From positions 61,499 through 125,498 of the forward strand of contig JAHHHL010000020.1 in NCBI GenBank assembly GCA_019359375.1: a stretch of 64,000 bases of DNA. The letters run 5' to 3'. A model generated the notes under the pieces. It made no database searches. It was not told where the DNA came from and worked only from the letters and a program-made list of their open reading frames with translations. This DNA comes from Lyngbya sp. HA4199-MV5. Lineage in GTDB: Bacteria; Cyanobacteriota; Cyanobacteriia; Leptolyngbyales; Leptolyngbyaceae. Shown piece after piece: positions 17,077 through 25,151 of the stretch; within the stretch, counting starts at the first letter, position 1, and every line of letters starts with the position of its first letter. A program made the translations under genes and the position numbers.

Positions 17077-17817
17077 ATGACATTGAAACGTCGCCATTTT
17101 TTAGGCTTGTTAGGTGCAGGGACAGGCGCGATCGCCACAGGCATCTACACACCGCAATTCGCCCAGGCTGCTGAATCTCCTAAAAAGCAATCCACCGCCG
17201 CTTTTACGTTGCCACCGCTCCCTTATGCGTATAACGCCCTGGAACCGCATATCGACGAACGGACGATGCAATTTCACCACGATAAACATCACGCGGCTTA
17301 CGTCAAAGCCCTGAATGGTGCCATTGAGAAGCATCCAGACCTTAAAGGTAAAACTGCTGAGGATCTCATTCGCAACCTCGATAGTGTGCCTGAAGACGTT
17401 CGCGCGATCGTTCGCAATAATGGCGGCGGGCACATCAACCACACCATGTATTGGGTCATTATGGGACCGAAAGCAGGCGGTGAACCGACAGGAGAACTTG
17501 CGACTGCCATTCAAAAAACCTTTGGCAGCTTTACCGAGTTCAAAAAACAGTTTAATGAAGCTGGTACAAAACGGTTTGGTAGCGGTTGGGCATGGCTCGT
17601 GCGAACCAAAGATGGCAAGCTCCAGATTACCAGTACTGCCAATCAGGACAATCCATTGATGGAAGGGCTGTATCCCATCATGGGTAATGATGTCTGGGAA
17701 CACGCTTACTACCTTAACTACCAGAATCGTCGCGCTGACTATCTAGAAGCCTGGTGGAATGTCGTCAATTGGAAAGCGGTGAACGATCGCTACAAGCAGG
17801 CAATCACCGCCGCCTGA
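17077..17817 (+). CDS. sodA: Exported (Tat) manganese-type superoxide dismutase
   Basis: A 246-residue Fe/Mn superoxide dismutase that converts superoxide to hydrogen peroxide and oxygen. The N-terminus [20 protein letters not shown] has a twin-arginine motif, and cleavage is likely after AQA (~31), placing the enzyme in the periplasm or at the thylakoid/plasma membrane. Metal ligands are His67 (QFHHDKHH), His122 ([10 protein letters not shown]), and Asp205 and His209 ([10 protein letters not shown]). Gln190 in the C-terminal domain (STANQDNP) favours Mn over Fe. I chose the ATG at 17077 because it begins directly before the twin-arginine motif; an upstream in-frame start at 17050 adds nine unrelated residues. 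Confidence 0.93.
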   Translation: MTLKRRHFLGLLGAGTGAIATGIYTPQFAQAAESPKKQSTAAFTLPPLPYAYNALEPHIDERTMQFHHDKHHAAYVKALNGAIEKHPDLKGKTAEDLIRNLDSVPEDVRAIVRNNGGGHINHTMYWVIMGPKAGGEPTGELATAIQKTFGSFTEFKKQFNEAGTKRFGSGWAWLVRTKDGKLQITSTANQDNPLMEGLYPIMGNDVWEHAYYLNYQNRRADYLEAWWNVVNWKAVNDRYKQAITAA

Positions 17818-17885
17818 ATGGATAAGGGATGACGGGTGGGGATGCGATCGCACTGTCCCTTGCATTCGTAGGGCAGATCACCGTC

Positions 17886-17891
17886 TATAAT
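17886..17891 (+). promoter_or_regulatory. Possible -10 element for tRNA-Gly
   Basis: A TATAAT hexamer lies about 70 nt upstream of the tRNA. The best -35-like sequence, TTGCAT (17860-17865), is 20 nt away, which is longer than ideal. The call rests on position and the exact -10 hexamer. Confidence 0.35.
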
Positions 17892-17960
17892 GGCTTTACG
17901 GAAAAACTCTCAAAAGTCTCTGCGTTCCTGTCTCTCATTTCAGCCTTCATCCCTTCCCAT

Positions 17961-18032
17961 GCGGGTATAGTTCAGTGGTAGAACGTCACCTTCCCAAGGT
18001 GAATGTCGTCGGTTCGAGTCCGATTACCCGCT
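17961..18032 (+). tRNA. tRNA-Gly, anticodon CCC
   Basis: A 72-nt cloverleaf can be drawn by eye. The acceptor arms GCGGGTA/TACCCGC pair fully, the D stem is GTTC/GAAC, and the anticodon stem TCACC/GGTGA encloses the loop TTCCCAA, giving anticodon CCC (codon GGG). The T arm GTCGG-TTCGAGT-CCGAT completes it. The 3' CCA is not encoded. It lies about 140 bp after sodA on the same strand. Confidence 0.95.
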
Positions 18033-18044
18033 TGTCTTGTGTGC

Positions 18045-19268
18045 TTACTTTTGAAGGGGTAACGCTTCCGCCGCTGCTTGCGCGATCGTGCCGAGTTGAA
18101 AGGCTGGAGGATAAATGCCCTCTTCTTTAATTTGCTTGATGAGTGTTTCGGAAATCGGCAGCTTCATTTTTTGAGCAAGCACACGCACAATATCGCCACG
18201 ATCGATCACACCAGCCACGGCACCCGCTGGGGAAAGTACAGTGAGGCGCTTGAGTTGCTCTGACTCCATCAACTGAATCACCGTGACTAGGGGCGATGAT
18301 TCTTCTACCGAAGGAATGTCAGTTAGCGGTTGAACAATGCGAAAGAGTGTCTCGGTCTCCCACTCGCTGCGCTCAATGGTGTGTAGCGCTGTAATGCTCA
18401 CCATGCCTCGATAGCGTCCCTGAGAAGCCGCAAAGTAAGCCGTTGGGTGAGTCGTTTCCAATAAGTAGGTATCCGCAAACTGCCGCAAAGTCATTTCGGC
18501 ATCGACCACGCGAAAGTCATGCGTCATGGCATCGGTAGCCTTAATTTGCAGTAAGGTTTCCTGAAGATCGGTGACACGATCGTAGTTTGTGGCATTACGG
18601 ACACCAAACCAGCCTAAGAAGGCAATCCATAAGCCACTGAAGTTACCCATCACAAGGCTAAATGTGCCCCACAAAATCGCCAGCCAGCCCAACACCTTCC
18701 CAGTGCGGGCTGCCCAATGAATGCCCTTAAAGCGGCTACCAGTGGCTTTCCAGACGGCAGCTTTGAGAACTTGCCCACCATCCAACGGCAAGCCTGGAAT
18801 CAAATTAAACAGTGCCAGAATGAGATTTGTCCATGCCAGATTGCTTGCGAGAACATTCACCACGCTGCTTGGATTGGGAAACGCATAGGCGATCGCACCC
18901 AGTAAGGTGGCGAGACCAAAGCTCACCGCTGGACCCGCGATCGCCACTTGAAAGGCTTTACCGGGAGTTTTGGATTCTTCCTCGATCGAGGCAATGCCAC
19001 CAAACAAAAACAGCGTAATTGAATTGACTTTAATGCCCTGCGCTTTAGCCACCAGGCTATGCCCTAATTCGTGCAGCACCACCGAGCTAAACAGCAGCAA
19101 TGCCATCACTACACCCATGCCATACGCCAGTGCAACCCCCCATTCAGGAAAGCCTTCTTGCCACCGTAAGCCAGCAGGGATAGCAATTAGAAACAGTACG
19201 CCAACCCAGGATGGATCGATGAAAAACGGAATCCCAAACAACGAACCAACCCGCCAACCTGATTGCAT
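18045..19268 (-). CDS. M50-family site-2 protease (Rip-type) with CBS domains
   Basis: This 407-residue intramembrane zinc metalloprotease probably cleaves membrane-bound regulators. Zinc ligands are His66 and His70 in VLHELGHSLVA (Glu67 catalytic) and Asp163 in NLIPGLPLDGGQ. About six membrane segments fill residues 10-230. A pair of CBS modules (about 240-375; ITALHTIERSEW and VAGVIDRGDIVRVLAQ) occupies the cytoplasmic tail and probably senses adenylate nucleotides. This architecture matches the S2P/M50B CBS group common in cyanobacteria, with several paralogues per genome. The substrate is unknown. The gene ends 12 bp from the convergent tRNA. Confidence 0.92.
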   Translation of the reverse strand: MQSGWRVGSLFGIPFFIDPSWVGVLFLIAIPAGLRWQEGFPEWGVALAYGMGVVMALLLFSSVVLHELGHSLVAKAQGIKVNSITLFLFGGIASIEEESKTPGKAFQVAIAGPAVSFGLATLLGAIAYAFPNPSSVVNVLASNLAWTNLILALFNLIPGLPLDGGQVLKAAVWKATGSRFKGIHWAARTGKVLGWLAILWGTFSLVMGNFSGLWIAFLGWFGVRNATNYDRVTDLQETLLQIKATDAMTHDFRVVDAEMTLRQFADTYLLETTHPTAYFAASQGRYRGMVSITALHTIERSEWETETLFRIVQPLTDIPSVEESSPLVTVIQLMESEQLKRLTVLSPAGAVAGVIDRGDIVRVLAQKMKLPISETLIKQIKEEGIYPPAFQLGTIAQAAAEALPLQK

Positions 19269-19528
19269 AACAAACCTCTACAAATGATGCGAGAGCCATG
19301 ACCGTAGACACGATCGTGGTATTGTGTCGAGCTTCACCAGATCAGTCTTGTGTGCAGTGCGACGAATGACAGCTTACGACTGGCTCGATCGTTCTCTCGT
19401 TCCTTCTTCCAGAATACAAGGATGCGCGGAGAGCGGGGCGATTCTGGCAGCACGGTTAACCGAACGCGCTGGTTACAACCGCTTTGCTTGATACTTTCTG
19501 CCCTCTGTTTTTCAGCTTCTCACCATCG

Positions 19529-20233
19529 TTACTTTAGCAATCGCTGCTTTCGGCGAGAGGCAGTTGTTGATTGCGGCGTGATGGGCTTCTGCTTCATTAA
19601 CAGCGGCATTACCGAGAGTACCGTTAATATTCCCAATGCAAAGAGAAACGGTAAATGGTCGCCGCCGTTGAACGCCTGTTTGCCCGTCACGCCTAGCCAG
19701 GTATACGCGATCGTCAGTGGAATAATGCCTACAAACGTACCGATCGTGTAGGTTTTGAGGTCGATCGGCGTTAAGCCAAACAGAAAATTTACCAGGCTAA
19801 AGGGCGATAGCGGCGTAAACCGCACAGCCAGCAAAAAATTCATGGGCTTGTGCGCGATCGCTCGGTTAATCCGCTGCAAAAGTGCCTGTTGCCCGAACTG
19901 TCGTGTTGCCCATCCATGCAGAAAATAGCGTGCCAGCAAGAAAGCGCCGACTGCTCCCAACGTGGCACCCAGCAGCGACCATAGCGTTCCCCAATACAAG
20001 CCAAAAACTGCGCCCCCTGCCACTGTTGCTACATTGCCCGGAAAGCCGAACGTGGTGGCGATCGTAAAGCTCAGCACAAAGATCAGTGCCGCATAGTCAC
20101 CCAGGTCATCCAGTTCCATCACCAAAAACGCCTGGTTAAACAACAGATTGACGGGGGTGTACAAGCAAATCACTACCAGTCCAAAGGTCGCAAGCGTAAT
20201 CCAAAGTGCAGTTTTGTAAGGGCTAGTCAGCAT
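19529..20233 (-). CDS. TVP38/TMEM64 (VTT-domain) membrane protein
   Basis: A 234-residue polytopic protein with about six hydrophobic segments. The VTT/SNARE-associated core is recognisable as TTFGFPGNVATVAGGAVFGL then VRFTPLSPFSLVNFLFGL. The C-terminus is basic (TASRRKQRLLK). Members are relatives of DedA proteins and are implicated in lipid scrambling or membrane homeostasis; the cyanobacterial role is unknown. It lies 260 bp downstream-side of the M50 protease gene, facing the same way. Confidence 0.9.
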   Translation of the reverse strand: MLTSPYKTALWITLATFGLVVICLYTPVNLLFNQAFLVMELDDLGDYAALIFVLSFTIATTFGFPGNVATVAGGAVFGLYWGTLWSLLGATLGAVGAFLLARYFLHGWATRQFGQQALLQRINRAIAHKPMNFLLAVRFTPLSPFSLVNFLFGLTPIDLKTYTIGTFVGIIPLTIAYTWLGVTGKQAFNGGDHLPFLFALGILTVLSVMPLLMKQKPITPQSTTASRRKQRLLK

Positions 20234-20485
20234 CGGCTTTTACCAACAGGTAAGCAAATGAGCGTGTGATCTGGCAGCATAGCTTAATCTGGTCACAGGT
20301 CTTAAGACGGATGTTAAACATTCAAGGTTCATTACATAAGAGCAGTATCAGCAAGCAACCATCGGCAATGAGCGATCGCTGAAACAATTGCCATCGAATA
20401 TACCTAACTCTGCCTTTAATCACTTGCATCGAGCAACAACTTTTCGATTTGGCACACGGCTTCTCAAACCATCTCAATTTACGAT

Positions 20486-21649
20486 ATGCCCTTCAACCCT
20501 TCCCGCATGGATAGCGTGCAGTTGCCTATCATTCCTACCGTTGCCACAATGATTCGGCAGCATCCAAACACCATTTCGCTGGGGCAAGGAGTGGTGTATT
20601 ATCCACCGCCACCAGAAGCGATCGCTCAAATCGCTGCTTTTTTAGCCAATCCAGAGCTGCACAAATATCAAGCGGTTGAAGGCATTGCACCACTGATTGA
20701 GCAGATCGCCCTCAAGCTGAAAACCGAAAACGGGATAGCGATCGACTCACAACGCCAGATTATCGTCACGGCTGGTAGCAATATGGGGTTTCTTAATGCG
20801 GTGCTGGCAATGACTCGTCCCGGCGATGAAATGATGCTGCAAACGCCGTACTACTTCAATCATGAGATGGCTGTGACGATCGCCGGGTGTCGTCCCATTC
20901 TTGTAGCGACCGATGAGAACTACCAGTTACGTCCAGAAGCGATCGCCCAAGCGATTACCGAGCGCACACGGGCGATCGTCACCATCTCGCCCAACAATCC
21001 TACAGGAGCCGTCTATCCAGAAGCCATCTTACGAGAAGTAAATGCCCTTTGCCGCGATCGTGGCATCTATCATATTCATGACGAGGCGTATGAATACTTT
21101 ACCTACGAGGGTGTCCAGCACTTTTCACCAGGGGCGATCGCGGACAGCACTGACCATACCATTTCGCTGTATTCACTCTCCAAAGCGTATGGTTTTGCCA
21201 GTTGGCGCATCGGCTACATGGTCATTCCCACGTCTCTCACGGCGGCTGTGATGAAGATTCAGGATACGAACGTCATCTGTCCCAGTGTGATTGCTCAATA
21301 TGCTGCGCTGGGAGCCTTGCAGGTTGGTGTACGCTACTGCCAGGAGAAATTAGGGGCGATCGCGACCGTGCGTCAGCAGCTATTAGAAGCACTGGCTACT
21401 TTGGGCGATCGCTGCACTGTACCACCCAGTAATGGTGCCTTCTATGTCTTGCTAAATGTCCACACTCAGCTTGATGCACTACCGCTGGTAGAACGACTCA
21501 TTCAAGAGCATGGTGTTGCAGCGATTCCAGGCACCACCTTTGGATTAGAGAGTGGCTGCTACTTACGTGTTGCCTATGGTGCGCTTCAGCCAGAAACGGC
21601 GATCGAAGGCATTGGGCGGCTTGTAAAAGGGTTAAAGACCATTCTGTAA
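20486..21649 (+). CDS. Class I/II pyridoxal-phosphate aminotransferase
   Basis: This 387-residue fold-type I aminotransferase has the PLP Lys233 in SLYSLSKAYGFASWRIGY, Asp199 in HDEAYEYF (pyridine nitrogen), Asn171 in SPNNPTGAVYP and a substrate-binding Arg near the C-terminus (YLRVAYG). The start MDSVQLPIIPTVATMIR is missing the usual long N-arm. It may prefer aspartate or aromatic acceptors, but the substrate cannot be assigned by eye. A second in-frame ATG at 20507 (MDSVQ) is a possible alternative start. It stands between two genes of opposite strand and is probably monocistronic. Confidence 0.9.
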   Translation: MPFNPSRMDSVQLPIIPTVATMIRQHPNTISLGQGVVYYPPPPEAIAQIAAFLANPELHKYQAVEGIAPLIEQIALKLKTENGIAIDSQRQIIVTAGSNMGFLNAVLAMTRPGDEMMLQTPYYFNHEMAVTIAGCRPILVATDENYQLRPEAIAQAITERTRAIVTISPNNPTGAVYPEAILREVNALCRDRGIYHIHDEAYEYFTYEGVQHFSPGAIADSTDHTISLYSLSKAYGFASWRIGYMVIPTSLTAAVMKIQDTNVICPSVIAQYAALGALQVGVRYCQEKLGAIATVRQQLLEALATLGDRCTVPPSNGAFYVLLNVHTQLDALPLVERLIQEHGVAAIPGTTFGLESGCYLRVAYGALQPETAIEGIGRLVKGLKTIL

Positions 21650-21678
21650 GCAGTCTTATTGTTCAAAAACTAAAGCCG

Positions 21679-22947
21679 CTATGCCACTGCCATTGCCAAC
21701 GGAGCGGTTACAAGGGACTGCTGCTTGATCGGAAGGATGATGGAAAACTCAGTGCCCTCTCCTACCGCAGAACAGCACGTTAGCTGCCCACCATGCTTCT
21801 CACAAACGATTTGATGGCTAATGGACAGCCCCAAGCCCGTTCCCATTCCAATCGGTTTGGTTGTGAAAAATGGCTCAAACAACTGTGCTTGATGCTCTAC
21901 AGCAATCCCTGAACCATTATCGGCTAAGCGAATACTGACGTAGTTGGTATTCAAGCGTTCAGTAGTAATCGTAATTTCTTTATGACCCTGATCGGTTTCA
22001 TTCAGCGCGTCGATCGCATTACTCAAAAGATTCATAAACACCTGGTAGAGCGGTCCCGAAAATCCCTCGATCGCGGGCAGTTTCCCATAATCACGCGTTA
22101 CGGTAATGCCTTGCTTAATGCGGTTGTTTAGAATCAAAAGCGTGCTATCCAAACAATCGTGGATTTCTACAGGATGCACATCCGACTCATCCAGACGAGA
22201 GAAGTTCCGTAAGCTCAGGACGATTTGTCGCACTCGTTCAGCGCCAATCTGCATCGATTGCAGCAGCTTTGGCAGGTCTTCTTTCAAAAATGGAAAGTCA
22301 ATTTCCATTGCTTTACGTTGAACCGCGATCGGGGGCTGCGGCACCGCTAGCTCATAAGTCTCTACTAGCTTAAGCACATCGTCCAAGTAATCCTGAGCGT
22401 GGCTGAGATTGCCGTAAATAAAATTCACCGGATTGTTAATTTCGTGCGCTACACCAGCCACCATTTGCCCCAAGCTAGACATCTTTTCGCTCTGTATAAG
22501 CTGTTGGGTTGTCGTAGCTTTTTGTTCAACCAATAACCGTTCCAGCTCTTGATTGAGAGTCTCTAGTTGCTCTGGCGTTCTCAGTGCCAAAAAACGTGGC
22601 AGTAGCTCTACCATCAGCAGGGCAGTGTAACAAGAAACCAGTGCTGTCAATGCTTTTTCAATGCCAGAGAGCCAGTATGTTGGATGCCAAAGCGTCCAAA
22701 TCTCTAGCAAGTGACCCACACCACAAAGAATGATGAACGCTCCAAAGAGAGCAAAAACCTTGCTAAACGGTACATCACTTCGCTTTAAGACAAAGTAGAT
22801 GAGCATCATTGGAATGGAAAAATAGGCGATCGCAATCAGGAAATCGCTAATGATGTGGAGCCAAACCAGCGGTGTCTGCCAAAGGTAGCAATGACCGTGA
22901 GGGATGTACTGGCTAGAGGAGAAGAGCGTGTTGAATAGGTCTGCCAT
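21679..22947 (-). CDS. Ethylene-receptor-like sensor histidine kinase
   Basis: The 422-residue kinase has an N-terminal three-helix membrane domain of the plant ETR1 type. Asp35, Tyr42, Ile72, Cys75 and His79 keep the spacing of ETR1 Asp25, Tyr32, Ile62, Cys65 and His69, the copper/ethylene site (SDFLIAIAYF; FIILCGVGHLLEIW). A coiled linker (~120-155) joins it to a HisKA domain with phospho-acceptor His168 (GVAHEINNP) and a HATPase domain (NLLSNAIDAL, DNGSGI, GMGTGLGLSI). Unlike Synechocystis SynEtr1 there is no cyanobacteriochrome GAF domain between sensor and kinase. No response regulator is adjacent. The kinase half closely resembles the one at 52.7-54.0 kb. Confidence 0.92.
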   Translation of the reverse strand: MADLFNTLFSSSQYIPHGHCYLWQTPLVWLHIISDFLIAIAYFSIPMMLIYFVLKRSDVPFSKVFALFGAFIILCGVGHLLEIWTLWHPTYWLSGIEKALTALVSCYTALLMVELLPRFLALRTPEQLETLNQELERLLVEQKATTTQQLIQSEKMSSLGQMVAGVAHEINNPVNFIYGNLSHAQDYLDDVLKLVETYELAVPQPPIAVQRKAMEIDFPFLKEDLPKLLQSMQIGAERVRQIVLSLRNFSRLDESDVHPVEIHDCLDSTLLILNNRIKQGITVTRDYGKLPAIEGFSGPLYQVFMNLLSNAIDALNETDQGHKEITITTERLNTNYVSIRLADNGSGIAVEHQAQLFEPFFTTKPIGMGTGLGLSISHQIVCEKHGGQLTCCSAVGEGTEFSIILPIKQQSLVTAPLAMAVA

Positions 22948-23117
22948 GGGTTTGTTTATCAGTTGAGAAGATAACAGGTCTTTTAGCGAACGGTAAAACC
23001 GTTTGTTTACTTACTAATTGTTGTTCTCAAGCACTTCTAGCTCGCTGCTTTCTGCTTCATTTCTGCTTCATATAATCTGAGTGAATGTAGCGCTATCGCT
23101 CTACTTACTTGTGATTT

Positions 23118-23176
23118 CTACTGCTTGCAATCTCTACTGTTACAATCTCTACTGCTTACAATCTCTACTGCTTGAG
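23118..23176. repeat. Tandem repeat of CTACTGCTTACAATCT, about 3.8 copies
   Basis: Adjacent units of 16, 15, 16 and about 12 bp begin CTACTG at 23118, 23134, 23149 and 23165. They differ at one to three positions. The units touch directly, with no spacers. Confidence 0.85.
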
Positions 23177-23357
23177 AATTAACTAGCTTGAGGCGTTAAT
23201 TCAGTTAGTCTTCTTTCTACATTACGGGCAGCTAAGGTTTGTGAGAATGAGCAAAGCAAGTAAAACTAGCAAGCACTTTTGCTGAATTATATTGACACAC
23301 CGTCATTTGTCATCCAAATAGTGTCTAAAAAACGAAACACTCTCAAATCAGCTCTCT

Positions 23358-23452
23358 TATAGCGTTTCTCAATTTGCTGAGGTACACCTTACTCCCTTAA
23401 CTCCTTGACTCCCTACATGGATCTGTACTTCACTTGATTAAAAATTGCTGTA
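23358..23452. repeat. 95-bp MITE-like element
   Basis: The left end TATAGCGTTTCTCAATTTGC and the reverse complement of the right end, TACAGCAATTTTTAATCAAG, pair over about 29 nt with mismatches. The right end also matches the solo copy at 14740-14769. There is no ORF inside. Confidence 0.7.
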
Positions 23453-23687
23453 ACTTAGAATTTTACTTAAAGGCATACTACTCTCTGCTTTTTGAAGAAG
23501 ATCTGATATAGCTAAACCAATTTTTTGTGAAAATAGGCACAAAGGTTGCGATCGACGTTTTCGCAGCGGTGCTTAAAGCCTATAAGGGAAAGAAAGAGGC
23601 ACGAAGCTGAGCGGCGCTAAACGAATAAAGCCGTCATTAGCGGTTTTGCTTGCAGTGAGATACAAGTTTTTAGGATTGGAGGCAGAG

Positions 23688-23837
23688 CGCTTTCAGTGAA
23701 AGCGAACACGATTATGTTGTTTTGTAATACAATATTAAAAACGCTTAACAAACTGGCATAAGCTCCCTGCTTCTACTGAGTCATTCAGTAGATACTGACA
23801 TCGGAGCGTAAGGTTAATCACTCAAGCCGATGTTTTT
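23688..23837. ncRNA. Candidate structured RNA: three consecutive hairpins
   Basis: Three inverted repeats follow each other: CGCTTTCA/TGAAAGCG (23688-23704, 1-nt loop), CTACTGA/TCAGTAG (23773-23791) and ACATCGG/CCGATGT (23798-23833) followed directly by TTTT. The last looks like a terminator on the plus strand with a long 22-nt loop. No coding potential is visible. Calling this an RNA gene is an inference. Confidence 0.3.
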
Positions 23838-24129
23838 AACTGGAGCAATTTGAACTCTACAGCTTGTTTCGAGCTTTGCGTCTGAGACTTGAAACCACTA
23901 CGGTAAAGCATTGATGTGTTGCCGCACTGCTATCGCCGATTTTTGCAAGTTTGTTGACTCAGTAGACGTAATGTAACTCGGTGCTTGTGTAGATACCCCT
24001 AGAGGGAGATCGCTCAACCGTGCAGTGCATTGGCTAAAAGCGTAGACCAACGTCCAGCATTCAGGCAAAGTTCAGAGCTTGATTGCTTTCACTTTTCAGT
24101 TGTTACTCGTGTTTTTCCCAATCGTGATC

Positions 24130-24261
24130 ATGAATATATCTAAACCCAAGTTTGTGCCTACGCTCATTTGCTTTGCGATTGTCGGGCTGGTGGCTGCAAC
24201 ATTGCCTTACCCTACTCTCGTCAATAATTTGTCTGTGACTGACGCTAGCACGGCTGAATAA
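24130..24261 (+). CDS. Possible 43-residue membrane peptide
   Basis: An ATG opens a short frame with one hydrophobic segment (TLICFAIVGLVAATL) and a polar C-terminus (NNLSVTDASTAE). A TTG-started extension upstream (from 24079) would add another hydrophobic stretch. No clear ribosome binding site is seen and no family is recognised, so it may be spurious. Confidence 0.3.
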   Translation: MNISKPKFVPTLICFAIVGLVAATLPYPTLVNNLSVTDASTAE

Positions 24262-24351
24262 GGCTTGCTCGACGGTATCATACTGGCGCTAGAGGGCTAG
24301 AAAATAGCTACTCGTTACGATCAGCAGGAATGCTCAATCAAGTGAGGTCTG

Positions 24352-24516
24352 ATGAAAAACCCTCTTTGGACACTGTTACTGCTGGTATTACTGCTCGTCG
24401 CGATCGTGGCTCCGTTTTCGGCGTTGGCAATGTTGATGCTGTTTACGCTCGCTTCGGTGCTGGTCTGGACGTTTTGGACATTCATCCGCAGCTTGTTTTC
24501 GAGTGATGCTACGTGA
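24352..24516 (+). CDS. 54-residue membrane protein
   Basis: A short frame encodes a strongly hydrophobic protein with two adjacent membrane segments (TLLLLVLLLVAIVAPF and LAMLMLFTLASVLVWTFW) and a polar tail (RSLFSSDAT). GAGG lies a few bases before the ATG. Ten bases separate its stop from the ATG of the next gene, so the two are probably co-transcribed. I recognise no family. Confidence 0.5.
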   Translation: MKNPLWTLLLLVLLLVAIVAPFSALAMLMLFTLASVLVWTFWTFIRSLFSSDAT

Positions 24517-24526
24517 TGAGGTTAGT

Positions 24527-24850
24527 ATGCTACGGCGTGTAGGAGTCATTCTCATCACTGCACTCTTAACGTTTCTGCTTTTGCAGGGACGCACGTCCGC
24601 GCAGTCGGCATCAAACTTACAGGCAGACATTTTTCAACTACGATCGCAGGTCAACCAGCTTCGCGCTCAGGTCGCCCAATTATCTCGACAGGGAGCTTCC
24701 CCTACACGTCCCATCTCAGGCAGAGTGCCCCGCAGCCCAACTGATCCTACGGATGCTCAGATTGTCGATCGGTTGGCAACGCTGGCGATCGAGGCGAAAG
24801 AACGTTTGAATGCTCTAGAAGCCCGTGTCACCAGACTAGAAAAGCGATAA
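24527..24850 (+). CDS. Secreted coiled-coil protein, cyanobacterial hypothetical
   Basis: The 107-residue product begins with a signal peptide or anchor (VGVILITALLTFLLLQG, cleavage possible after TSAQS). A heptad-patterned coiled coil follows (LQADIFQLRSQVNQLRAQVA), then a Pro/Arg linker and a second short helix with coiled-coil character (LEARVTRLEKR). I chose the ATG at 24527 because GAGG is positioned about 6 nt upstream; an upstream GTG at 24503 would overlap the preceding gene. It probably forms an oligomer on the outer face of the plasma membrane. Function unknown. Confidence 0.7.
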   Translation: MLRRVGVILITALLTFLLLQGRTSAQSASNLQADIFQLRSQVNQLRAQVAQLSRQGASPTRPISGRVPRSPTDPTDAQIVDRLATLAIEAKERLNALEARVTRLEKR

Positions 24851-25151
24851 ACCCGCGATGATATTTCTTTGGTTCATGATACTGCTAACCCAAGGGAGAT
24901 GCTGTCGTTTGTAAGAGTGTTTCAACGTCTAAAGGTGCCTGTTCAAACAGATTAGCTGAGGTTAACTCACATAAAGCGTCCGTTGCGAGAAGCAGCCCGA
25001 CTGCTGTGTGCCTTCTACGTTTAATCCACGCCCCACTTCCGACTCCCCACTCCCTTCTTCTGACTGTTGACCGCTAACTTGCTCACTACGCTGATTCACG
25101 GCACAATAGGAAATGTAAAGAAGCCTTAAGCTCTTGATTGAGTTCTTTGAA
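24851..25151. other. Spacer without recognised features
   Basis: About 300 bp between the coiled-coil gene and the FAD monooxygenase gene. Apart from a short C-rich stretch (CCCCACTTCCGACTCCCCAC) I see no gene, repeat or clear promoter. Confidence 0.5.

Larger units (their letters stand above)
22948..24129. other. 1.2-kb noncoding region with repeats and hairpins
   Basis: No convincing gene lies between the ethylene-type kinase gene and the small ORFs at 24 kb. The region contains a 16-bp tandem repeat (23118-23176), a 95-bp MITE (23358-23452) and a cluster of three hairpins (23688-23837). A small RNA gene is possible. None of the standard RNAs (RNase P, tmRNA, SRP, 6S) was recognised. Confidence 0.6.

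Noticed and set aside
17110..17703. 197-codon minus-strand frame inside sodA
   Set aside because: Mirror of the sodA coding frame; no family features.
22948..24078. Possible CRISPR array from the tandem repeat at 23.1 kb
   Set aside because: Units touch directly without unique spacers, only four copies, no cas genes in the window.
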